DNA of 42,895 nt from Geobacteraceae bacterium (lineage in GTDB: Bacteria; Desulfobacterota; Desulfuromonadia; Geobacterales; DSM-12255): contig JACABD010000025.1 of assembly GCA_013377075.1 (NCBI GenBank), forward strand, positions 10,000 to 52,894. Direction: 5' to 3'. Positions within the stretch are counted from its first letter, which is position 1. Every line of letters starts with the position of its first letter. Both the position numbers and the translations under genes were made by a program. The notes under the pieces are model-generated. The model was not told where the DNA came from and ran no database searches. It saw only the letters and a list, made by a program, of their open reading frames with translations. Positions 1-7,304 of the stretch are shown here, one piece after another.

Positions 1-60
1 CGCGATATCGACATGGCGGTCAATAGCCCGACCTGGAAACTGGTGGAATCGCCTTTTTAA
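1..60 (+). CDS. nifD: NifD C-terminus (partial, left edge)
   Basis: This is the last 19 codons and the stop of the nitrogenase molybdenum-iron protein alpha chain; the rest lies left of the window. The readable end contains DMAVNSPTWKLVESPF, which matches the usual NifD tail in which a conserved N-x-P-x-W-K-L stretch closes the protein. The complete nifK gene 180 bases downstream on the same strand supports the call. NifD and NifK form the alpha2-beta2 dinitrogenase that holds FeMo-co and the P-clusters. Confidence 0.9.
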   Translation, partial: RDIDMAVNSPTWKLVESPF

Positions 61-175
61 CGACGCCGGCCTTCGGGCCAGCTCGGCAGTACCCTTCGGC
101 TCGTCCTTGTGCGGGGTAGCGCTGCTACCCCTCCGCGGCTCGCCTCGGGAGCTACCGATCTGACCTCGAAATCCG
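61..175. repeat. Palindromic intergenic repeat, copy 1 (nifD-nifK gap)
   Basis: A hairpin core at 107-136 has stem halves GCGG+GGTAGC and GCTACC+CCGC, a GCT loop and an unpaired CCT bulge on the 3' side. The flanks are similar to those of copy 2 at 1708-1817. In copy 2 the inner stem is CGTAGC/GCTACG, so the first base pair of the stem has changed on both sides while pairing is kept. It lies inside the nifDK transcription unit and could affect mRNA processing or the relative dosage of NifD and NifK, but that role is inferred. Confidence 0.7.
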
Positions 176-239
176 ACGCCGGAAGGTAACTAAAAAAAAT
201 CTACCGTGATACGGATTTGTATCCGGAGAGGAGTCTACT

Positions 240-1703
240 ATGAGCGCAGAAGCCGCTGTCAAATATGTAACTGAAACTACCGACGCTGAAAAAGAGCGGG
301 TTGCCGAATGGATCAATACCGAAGAGTACAAGGAGCTTAACTTCAAGCGTGAAGCGCTGGTTATTGCCCCGCCCCACGCCTGTCAGCCGCTGGGGGCAGA
401 GCTGGTGGCCCATGCTTTTGAAGGATCACTTCCCTTTGTGCACGGTTCCCAGGGGTGCGCATCCTACTACCGCTCCACCCTGAACCGCCACTTCCGCGAG
501 CCGGCACCTGCCGTGTCCGACTCCATGACCGAGGATGGTGCGGTGTTTGGTGGGCAGAACAATCTCCACGAAGGTCTGGAGAACTGTATTGCCATCTACA
601 AACCGAAGATGGTCTCCATCTTTACCTCCTGCATGCCGGAGATCATCGGTGACGACCTGGTCGCTTTCCTCAAGAATGCCCGCAACAAGGGGATCATCCC
701 GGAGGGGATGCCGGTGCCGTTTGCCAATACGCCAAGCTTCAACGGCTCCCACATCCACGGCTATGATGCCATGCTCAATGCCATTCTCCATACCCTGACC
801 GAAGGGAAGAAGGTGGAGGGGCGTTGCACCGGCAAGATCAACCTGATCCCGGGCTTTGATGCCAATACCGGCAACTTCCGTGAATACAAGCGGCTCTTTG
901 CCGAGTTCGGCGTGCCGCTTACCATCCTCGGTGACATCTCCGATGTCTTTGATGCGCCGTGCGACGGCACTTACCACACCTATCCGGGCGGCACCAAGCT
1001 TGATGATGCTGCGGATTCCATCAATGGCAAGGCGACCCTCAGTCTTGGCCCCTATTCAGCTACCAAGACCTTTGCCTGGCTGAAGGACAACTACTCCGGC
1101 AAGCACTCGGCTATCCCGATGCCGCTGGGGATTGCCAAGACCGACGAGCTTATCAAGAAGATCTCCGACCTCTCCGGCAAGCCGGTGCCTGAAAGCATCA
1201 AGAACGAGCGGGGCAGGGCAGTGGACGCCATGACCGACTCCCACCAGTACATGCATGGCAAGAAGTTCGCTCTCTACGGCGATCCGGATCAGCTGATCGG
1301 TTACGTCTCTTTCCTTCTGGAGATGGGCGCCATGCCCTGGCACATCCTCTGCAGCAAGGGGAGTAAAAAGGTCGAAAAAGAGATTCAGGCGCTGCTTGAC
1401 GGCTCAATGTACGGCAAAGGGTGCAAAATCTATATGGGCAAGGACCTCTGGCACATGCGCAGCCTCGTCATGACCGATCCTGTTGATGCCATGATCGGCG
1501 ATACTCACGGCAAGTTTGCCTGCCGCGATGCCGGAATCCCCCTGTTCCGTTTCGGCTTCCCGATTTTCGACCGGGTTAACAAGCACCGCTACCCGATCAT
1601 CGGCTATCAAGGGGTGATCAATATGGTCACCGAGATCTGCAACAAGTTTATCGATATCAAGGATGAGACGTGTGAAGAGCGCTTCTTCGAGATGATGAGA
1701 TAG
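240..1703 (+). CDS. nifK: Nitrogenase MoFe protein beta chain NifK
   Basis: Beta subunit of dinitrogenase, cytoplasmic, sharing the P-cluster with NifD. The 487-residue protein shows the three P-cluster cysteines: Cys48 (PPHACQPLGA), Cys73 (HGSQGCASYY) and Cys131 (FTSCMPEIIGDD). Their spacing of 25 and 58 residues equals that of Azotobacter NifK (70, 95, 153). The shorter N-terminus is typical of the compact NifK type. The ATG at 240 follows a strong GGAGAGGAG ribosome-binding site at 225-233. It follows nifD and is followed by a repeat and a terminator at 1886-1931, so it is probably the last gene of the nif structural operon. Confidence 0.97.
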   Translation: MSAEAAVKYVTETTDAEKERVAEWINTEEYKELNFKREALVIAPPHACQPLGAELVAHAFEGSLPFVHGSQGCASYYRSTLNRHFREPAPAVSDSMTEDGAVFGGQNNLHEGLENCIAIYKPKMVSIFTSCMPEIIGDDLVAFLKNARNKGIIPEGMPVPFANTPSFNGSHIHGYDAMLNAILHTLTEGKKVEGRCTGKINLIPGFDANTGNFREYKRLFAEFGVPLTILGDISDVFDAPCDGTYHTYPGGTKLDDAADSINGKATLSLGPYSATKTFAWLKDNYSGKHSAIPMPLGIAKTDELIKKISDLSGKPVPESIKNERGRAVDAMTDSHQYMHGKKFALYGDPDQLIGYVSFLLEMGAMPWHILCSKGSKKVEKEIQALLDGSMYGKGCKIYMGKDLWHMRSLVMTDPVDAMIGDTHGKFACRDAGIPLFRFGFPIFDRVNKHRYPIIGYQGVINMVTEICNKFIDIKDETCEERFFEMMR

Positions 1704-1707
1704 GAGG

Positions 1708-1817
1708 ATCGCGGCTTTTTCGCCCTGGCTGCGTAAGTCTTCGGGTATGTTTGTGCGGCGTAGCTGTGCTACGCCTCCGCACAGACCCTCGACAGCCTTG
1801 CCAGGACAAAAAATCCA
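1708..1817. repeat. Palindromic intergenic repeat, copy 2 (after nifK)
   Basis: The core at 1751-1783 folds as TGTGCGG+CGTAGC, loop TGT, GCTACG, CCT bulge, CCGCACA. The architecture, including the CCT bulge, is the same as in copy 1 at 61-175. The outer arms also pair imperfectly (TCGCCCTGGC near 1720 against GCCAGGACA near 1799), giving a palindrome of about 100 bases. It lies between the nifK stop and the terminator. Confidence 0.7.
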
Positions 1818-1885
1818 TGCTCCTGGATAAAAGCAGGCTGCCTTGATCTGACGCAAAAATCTCACTGTCAGGTGGATTTTAAAAA

Positions 1886-1931
1886 GTAAAAAACGGCCAC
1901 TTCCGAATAAACGGGAGTGGCCGTTTTTTAC
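1886..1931 (+). terminator. Intrinsic terminator after nifK
   Basis: Near-perfect hairpin: GTAAAAAACGGCCACTTCCG at 1886-1905 pairs with CGGGAGTGGCCGTTTTTTAC at 1912-1931 around a six-base loop, with one G-U pair. The right arm ends in TTTTTT, so it can terminate the nif structural operon. The left arm carries a matching A-run, so it may work in both directions. Confidence 0.85.
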
Positions 1932-1995
1932 TTGCAACTAATTGTAAATTAATAATTCAGATGTAACATTATGTAGTCTGGGAACGATATGTTTT

Positions 1996-4284
1996 TTGAG
2001 CGGGAATCCAATGAACTTACTACCGGGAAGCAGACGTCATAAAAATTATACCTATCGGTTACTTCTCTACTGGACGGTTGTCATTCTTGTCCTGTTGACA
2101 CTCATGCTCATTCAGCACCGGCATTACGTGGTCAATCTGGCGGAGAACGAGGCTCGTGACTATTCCCGGCTTAACCTTGACTATCGCGCCTGGGCAGCCA
2201 GGATGGGGGGTGTTTATGTGCCGATTGACAAGGCTGCACCCAATCCGCACCTTGTAGTTCAGGGAAGGGATGTTACTACCACGGACGGCAGGCACCTGAC
2301 CCTGATCAATCCTGCCTACATGACAAGAATGGTATTTGAGGATATGCGGACATCCTCCCAAAGGGGGATCCTCAGTAAACTGACCAGCCTGAAACCGCTC
2401 AACCCGGTTAATGCACCGGATGAATGGGAACGCGCCGCCCTTGACGCCTTTGAACAGGAAGGAATTGTTGAACGCTCACAGATCACCGCTATTGAGGGGA
2501 AGCCTTACATGCGGCTCATTTCCCGGTTCGTGACGGAAAAACCGTGTCTTAAGTGCCATGAACACCAGGGGTATAAGGAGGGGGATGTGCGGGGCGGGAT
2601 TACCATCTCCATACCGCTGAGCGAATACTATTCGAGTGAAGTCCGGGAACGCGGCTTTATGATCGGCGGCTTTATGCTGCTCTGGGCATTGGTGAGCTGG
2701 GGCATCCTGTCTGCATCGCGCAAATATGCAGAGTATGAGAACAGACTTCTGCAGAGCGAAGAGCGCTTCCGTACCGTCTGTGATTGGACCCAGGACTGGG
2801 AGTACTGGGTCAACCCGTCAGGCAATCTGGAATACATTTCCCCCTCGTGCGAGAAGTTCACCGGCTATTCTGTGGCGGATTTTTCCATCACTCCGTCACT
2901 ATTGATGGACGTCGTTCATGCGGATGATCGACATCTGTATGCTGCTCATCGCTGCTCCGCTATCCGAGAGATCTCGGGCAGTGATGAGCTTAAATTCAGG
3001 ATTATCAGGAAGGATGGCGAAATCCGCTGGATCCAGCATTTGTGCAGGAGTGTGGTCAGGGATAACGTGAACCTGGGACGGAGGGTTTCAAATCGTGATA
3101 TTACCGATTTGGTTCATGCTGCTCAAGAACGCCAGAAAATCGAACTTCAGCTGCTGCAAAGTCAGAAACTGGAGAGCCTGGGGATCCTTGCCGGGGGAAT
3201 TGCCCATGACTTCAACAATATCCTTATGGCCATTATCGGCAATGCCGAACTGGCGCGGATGAGGGTTAGTCCCGACTCTCCTGCCATCGGCAATCTGCAA
3301 CAGATCGATCAGGCAGCTTGCCGGGCAGCAGATCTTGCCAAACAGATGTTGGCCTACTCCGGTAAAGGCAATTTCCTGATCGAGACTCTGGATCTGAATC
3401 TCCTTCTGGAAGAGATGCTCCCTATGCTGGAAGTGTCTATCTCCAAAAAGGCGTTACTGCGGCTCAATCAGGCTCCACAGCTTCCTGCTGTCGATGCCGA
3501 CGCTACTCAGTTGCGTCAAATCATCATGAATATGGTAATAAATGCCTCGGAAGCCATTGGTGATGATAATGGCGAAATCGCCATTACTACGGGTTTTATG
3601 GAGTGTGACAAGGCCTACTTGAAAGATTTCTGGCTGGATGAAGGGCTTGCAGAAGGGATGTACGTGTTTCTGGTGGTGACCGATAGCGGCTGCGGTATGG
3701 ACAAGGATACCATGTCGAAGCTTTTCGATCCCTTTTTTACCACCAAGTTCACCGGGCGTGGTCTGGGGATGGCCGCGGTGCAGGGTATCGTCCGTGGGCA
3801 TAAGGGAGGTATAAAAGTTTACAGCAATCCTGGACAGGGCTCGACCTTCCAGGTGCTGCTGCCTGTCAGCAGCACTCCAGCCGAGATCGCCATAGATCCT
3901 ACTCCAAATGACGTCTGGACGGGGAGTGGTACCGTACTGCTGGTAGACGATGAGCCCTCGGTCAGGAATGTTGGTGCCGAAATGCTCCTGGAACTCGGAT
4001 TCAAAGCCATCACCGCCTCTAACGGCCGTGAAGCTTTGGAGATATACAAGAACACTCCGGGCATTTTTTGTGTGATTCTTGACCTGACTATGCCGCAAAT
4101 GGGCGGAGTTGAGTGTTTCCGTGAACTGCAGAAATTAGATCCAGGTGTTAATGTGGTCATGACGAGTGGCTATAGTGAACAGGAAGTTACCGAAAGGTTC
4201 GTCAATATTGGTGTGACAGGTTTTATCCAGAAACCGTATAATTCCCTCGGTCTAAAAAACGTGCTGAAGAGGGTTCTTTCTTAA
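1996..4284 (+). CDS. Hybrid histidine kinase with periplasmic c-heme DUF3365 sensor
   Basis: Membrane sensor kinase of 762 residues. The order is TM helix (about 22-42), periplasmic DUF3365/Tll0287-like domain with a CLKCH c-heme motif at 184-188, TM helix (about 220-240), PAS (about 253-375), HisKA with phosphoacceptor His404 in GGIAHDFNNIL, HATPase with GRGLGMAAVQG, and a receiver domain with VLLVDDE and Asp in ILDLTMP. A covalently bound heme suggests redox, oxygen or NO sensing. No DNA-binding output is present, so it must signal through a partner. The start is uncertain: TTG at 1996 or ATG at 2011, neither with a strong ribosome-binding site. Its kinase half closely resembles that of the next gene. 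In G. sulfurreducens, kinases near nif (GnfK/GnfL) control nif expression; equivalence here is inference. Confidence 0.85.
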   Translation: MSGNPMNLLPGSRRHKNYTYRLLLYWTVVILVLLTLMLIQHRHYVVNLAENEARDYSRLNLDYRAWAARMGGVYVPIDKAAPNPHLVVQGRDVTTTDGRHLTLINPAYMTRMVFEDMRTSSQRGILSKLTSLKPLNPVNAPDEWERAALDAFEQEGIVERSQITAIEGKPYMRLISRFVTEKPCLKCHEHQGYKEGDVRGGITISIPLSEYYSSEVRERGFMIGGFMLLWALVSWGILSASRKYAEYENRLLQSEERFRTVCDWTQDWEYWVNPSGNLEYISPSCEKFTGYSVADFSITPSLLMDVVHADDRHLYAAHRCSAIREISGSDELKFRIIRKDGEIRWIQHLCRSVVRDNVNLGRRVSNRDITDLVHAAQERQKIELQLLQSQKLESLGILAGGIAHDFNNILMAIIGNAELARMRVSPDSPAIGNLQQIDQAACRAADLAKQMLAYSGKGNFLIETLDLNLLLEEMLPMLEVSISKKALLRLNQAPQLPAVDADATQLRQIIMNMVINASEAIGDDNGEIAITTGFMECDKAYLKDFWLDEGLAEGMYVFLVVTDSGCGMDKDTMSKLFDPFFTTKFTGRGLGMAAVQGIVRGHKGGIKVYSNPGQGSTFQVLLPVSSTPAEIAIDPTPNDVWTGSGTVLLVDDEPSVRNVGAEMLLELGFKAITASNGREALEIYKNTPGIFCVILDLTMPQMGGVECFRELQKLDPGVNVVMTSGYSEQEVTERFVNIGVTGFIQKPYNSLGLKNVLKRVLS

Positions 4285-4333
4285 CGATACGGTAAGATAA
4301 CCGCAAACAGATAAACGTTTATAATGCCAGCAT

Positions 4334-4371
4334 GAAAGGGGCTCTCCGCATTACGGAGTGCCCTTTTCTTT
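4334..4371 (+). terminator. Intrinsic terminator after first hybrid kinase
   Basis: AAAGGGG-CTCTCCG pairs with CGGAG-TGCCCTTTT around CATTA and is followed by a T-rich stretch (CTTTT, CTTT). It separates the two paralogous kinase genes into separate units, consistent with a promoter at 4401-4428. Confidence 0.7.
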
Positions 4372-4400
4372 ATGCCCCCACCATTGTTTTTGACACAAAC

Positions 4401-4428
4401 TTGTAATTAGTTAATTGTAATCTATAAT
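4401..4428 (+). promoter_or_regulatory. Sigma-70-type promoter for second hybrid kinase
   Basis: A perfect TATAAT -10 box at 4423-4428 lies 16 bases after a TTGTAA -35-like box at 4401-4406. The start codon is 24 bases further on. The upstream region of the first kinase (1935-1975) has similar words (TAATTGTAA and ATTATGTAGTCT against TTAATTGTAA and ATAATGTAGGTCT), which suggests the two paralogues were duplicated with their promoters. Confidence 0.55.
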
Positions 4429-4451
4429 GTAGGTCTACCAAGAGGTTCTTG

Positions 4452-7091
4452 ATGCCAATAGTATTTACATATCAACGCAAGCTGACACTACTGGCTTTGA
4501 TCCAGGCGATCATCCTCCTGATGGTAACGAACGTCTATGCTCTCGAAAAAGCCACCATCCAACTGAAATGGCTGCATCATTACCAGTTTGCCGGCTACTA
4601 CATGGCGCTTGAAAAGGGCTTTTACCGGGAAGAAGGACTTGATGTAACCATCAGGGAGGGTGGACCGACCGCCGAGGTTGAAAAGGATGTCGCTGCCGGT
4701 CGCGCAGATTTCGGCACTGGCACATCGGCACTCCTGGTTGATCGTGCCAGAGGGGCGGATTTCGTTGTTGTCGGTCAGGTTTTCCAGCACTCACCCGCCA
4801 TCTTCATGACACCGCGCAAGTCAGGTATCCGTTCGGTCAGGGATATGGCAGGTAAACGGTTCATGTACGCCAACCAGCATGGCGATATGCAGGCTCTGCT
4901 CAAAAAACACCTGATAGACGAGAAGCAGATAATTAAAGTTCCCCATAGGGGTGACCCCCGTGATCTGATTGAAGGCAAGGCAGACGTAATGCTCGCCTAC
5001 AGCTTCAATGAGCCTTACATCATGGAGCTTGCTGGAGAACCATATTTCACCTTCTCGCCAATGTCGTTCGGCATCGACTTTTACGGAGACAATTTTTTCA
5101 CCACCGGTAAAAACGTTACAGAAAGACCCGGTTTCGTCAGTGCTTTCCGAAAAGCCACTCTGCGAGGCTGGCAGTATGCCTTGCAGAACAGGGAGGAGAC
5201 GGCAGAGGTTATCCTGGCAAAATATCCGCGTGGACTGAGCCGCGAACACCTGCTCTTTGAAGCTGATCAGATGGATACGCTGATCCAGCCCCTCATGATA
5301 GAGCTGGGATATCAGAGCCCGACACGCTGGCAGCGGATCAGCGAAACCTATGCGGAGCTGGGGATGATCCCAAAGGGATTCGACCCGACGCCGATCATCT
5401 ATACTCCCACGAACGGTCAAAACCACCGACCGCTGATCCTCGCTCTGCTGTTTTCATCGATTATCATTGGGTTTCTTGCCTGGTTGCTTTTTACCTTCCG
5501 TCGGCTGAACGTCAGATTGAATAGACATATCGAAGAGCGGCACCAGGTTGAGGAAAACCTGAAAAAAAGCGAGCAGGAGTTACGTGAACTGGCCGAAGCC
5601 ATGCCGCAGATTGTCTGGATCACCAATCCGGACGGGCGGTTCATATATTTCAACCATCAATGGATGGATTACACCGGAATGGCACTAGAGGAAAGTATCG
5701 GCTATGGCTGGGATAAACCGTGCCACCCGGATGATCGACAAAAAGCCTGGCAAGCGTGGGAACAAGCCTCAGCAAGCCTTGACACTTATTCACTGGAATG
5801 CCGTCTGCGCCGGGCAGACGGAGTCTACAAGTGGTGGCTGGTTCGCGGAGTGCCGGTTTTTGATCAACAGGGGGTAGTCAAAAAGTGGTTCGGAACCTGT
5901 ACCGATATCGACGATCTGAAGAACGGTGCTGAAGAAAAACTGTTTTTGGAGCGTCAGCTGCTCCATGCTCAGAAGCTGGAGAGCATCGGCGTGCTGGCAG
6001 GTGGCATAGCCCACGACTTCAATAACATCCTCACTGCCATCATCGGCAATGTGGAAATTAACCGGATGAAACTGGAGCCTGAATCTCCGCTGTTACAGGG
6101 GCTGATTAATATTGAGAATGCAGCTAACCGGGCCGCTGAACTTGCAAGACAGATGCTGGCCTACTCAGGTAAAGGTAAGTTTCTGATTGAAAATATAGAC
6201 CTGCACGCTCTGCTACAGGAGATGCTTCAAATGATGGAAGTTTCAATCTCCAAAAAGGTGGAACTGCGGCTCAATCTGACCCCCGACACTCCTCACGTGG
6301 AGGCGGATGCCACCCAGATCCGTCAGGTCATTATGAACCTCGTGATCAATGCCTCGGAAGCAATCGGAGACACCCCCGGAGTCATTTCAATTACCACCGG
6401 CACTGTCTATTGTAATGAGAAACTGCTGCAGGAGGTCTGGCATAGCGGTGACCTGCGCGAAGGTGAGTACGTTTACTTCGAAATCTGTGATACCGGCTGC
6501 GGTATGGACAGTGAGACACTGGCAAAACTCTATGACCCGTTCTTCTCAACCAAGTTCACCGGCCGCGGCCTGGGGATGGCGGCTGTGCAGGGGATAGTCC
6601 GGAGCCACAATGGTGCCATTTACGCCAGGAGCGAGCCTGGCAACGGCACCTGCTTCAAGGTGCTGCTGCCTGCCAAGGGGAGTCCGACAAAGAGAAACAG
6701 CACTCTGGTGGTTAATGACAGATGGCAGGGGCACGGCAACATCCTTCTGGTGGATGACGAGGAAGCGATCAGGGAGATTGGTAGCGAACTGTTAACTGGG
6801 TTGGGTTTCACCGTTCTAACAGCCAGCGAAGGCCTTGAGGCGATAGAGATTTACACTGCCGGAAACGACATTGACCTGGTGATCCTCGATCTGACCATGC
6901 CTAAGATGAACGGCATCGACTGCTATTGCGAACTTAAGAAAATCAATCCGGATGTAAAGGTGATTATCTCCAGCGGTTACAGTGAAGAGGATGTTATCCA
7001 GCAGTTCAGCGGCCAGGAAATTGCCGGTTTCATCCAGAAACCTTACAAACTGTCGTTGCTGAAAGAGGTGTTGCAAAAAGTTGTTCAGTAA
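4452..7091 (+). CDS. Hybrid histidine kinase with NMT1/THI5-like binding-protein sensor
   Basis: An exported N-terminus (hydrophobic segment about 11-31) leads into a periplasmic NMT1/THI5/SsuA-like solute-binding domain (about 32-315; IQLKWLHHYQFAGYYMA is a typical opening). TM helix about 328-350, PAS about 375-490, HisKA with His522 (GGIAHDFNNIL), HATPase and a C-terminal receiver (ILLVDDE, Asp in ILDLTMP) follow. Residue numbers count from a TTG at 4449; the ATG at 4452 is preferred because AGAGG lies six bases upstream. Known NMT1-family ligands include thiamine pyrimidine precursors, taurine and related small molecules; the ligand here cannot be read from sequence. The kinase core shares long identical runs with the previous gene. 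It sits directly upstream of nifEN. Confidence 0.85.
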   Translation: MPIVFTYQRKLTLLALIQAIILLMVTNVYALEKATIQLKWLHHYQFAGYYMALEKGFYREEGLDVTIREGGPTAEVEKDVAAGRADFGTGTSALLVDRARGADFVVVGQVFQHSPAIFMTPRKSGIRSVRDMAGKRFMYANQHGDMQALLKKHLIDEKQIIKVPHRGDPRDLIEGKADVMLAYSFNEPYIMELAGEPYFTFSPMSFGIDFYGDNFFTTGKNVTERPGFVSAFRKATLRGWQYALQNREETAEVILAKYPRGLSREHLLFEADQMDTLIQPLMIELGYQSPTRWQRISETYAELGMIPKGFDPTPIIYTPTNGQNHRPLILALLFSSIIIGFLAWLLFTFRRLNVRLNRHIEERHQVEENLKKSEQELRELAEAMPQIVWITNPDGRFIYFNHQWMDYTGMALEESIGYGWDKPCHPDDRQKAWQAWEQASASLDTYSLECRLRRADGVYKWWLVRGVPVFDQQGVVKKWFGTCTDIDDLKNGAEEKLFLERQLLHAQKLESIGVLAGGIAHDFNNILTAIIGNVEINRMKLEPESPLLQGLINIENAANRAAELARQMLAYSGKGKFLIENIDLHALLQEMLQMMEVSISKKVELRLNLTPDTPHVEADATQIRQVIMNLVINASEAIGDTPGVISITTGTVYCNEKLLQEVWHSGDLREGEYVYFEICDTGCGMDSETLAKLYDPFFSTKFTGRGLGMAAVQGIVRSHNGAIYARSEPGNGTCFKVLLPAKGSPTKRNSTLVVNDRWQGHGNILLVDDEEAIREIGSELLTGLGFTVLTASEGLEAIEIYTAGNDIDLVILDLTMPKMNGIDCYCELKKINPDVKVIISSGYSEEDVIQQFSGQEIAGFIQKPYKLSLLKEVLQKVVQ

Positions 7092-7252
7092 AAACCCTCG
7101 TATACTTATCTTCCTGCCGGGCCGCTCCGAACTGCTCTGGTGTTGCCCAGTTTCCACATCTTATGCCTAAATGAGAGGCGTATTAGCTTCACATAATCAC
7201 TCCTGTAGATCTTCCGTAATTTAAATCGCAACAAATTCAGCATTATAGCGTT

Positions 7253-7268
7253 TGGCACGCCATCTGCA
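7253..7268 (+). promoter_or_regulatory. Sigma-54 promoter of nifEN
   Basis: TGGCACGCCATCTGCA has the invariant GG (-24) and GC (-12) separated by exactly ten bases and matches the consensus TGGCAC-N5-TTGC closely. The expected start is near 7278, leaving a leader of about 27 bases with no terminator, unlike the nifX and nifB leaders. An inverted repeat at 7162-7182 (TATGCCT-N7-AGGCGTA) about 100 bases upstream of that start is a possible activator site; no TGT-N10-ACA NifA site was found. Confidence 0.9.
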
Positions 7269-7304
7269 ATTCCAGTTGCATCAACCGGAAAGGCGGAAAA
7301 CAGT

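Noticed and set aside
426-977. 183-codon minus-strand frame inside nifK
   Set aside because: It lies wholly within nifK, shows no family resemblance and is a codon-bias shadow.
4390-4428. TTGACA at 4390 as the -35 box of the second kinase promoter
   Set aside because: Spacing to TATAAT is 27 bases; TTGTAA at 4401 gives 16.
7141-7158. TGT and ACA near the nifEN promoter as a NifA upstream site
   Set aside because: The spacing is 12 bases, not the ten needed for TGT-N10-ACA, and no other copy lies before nifX or nifB.
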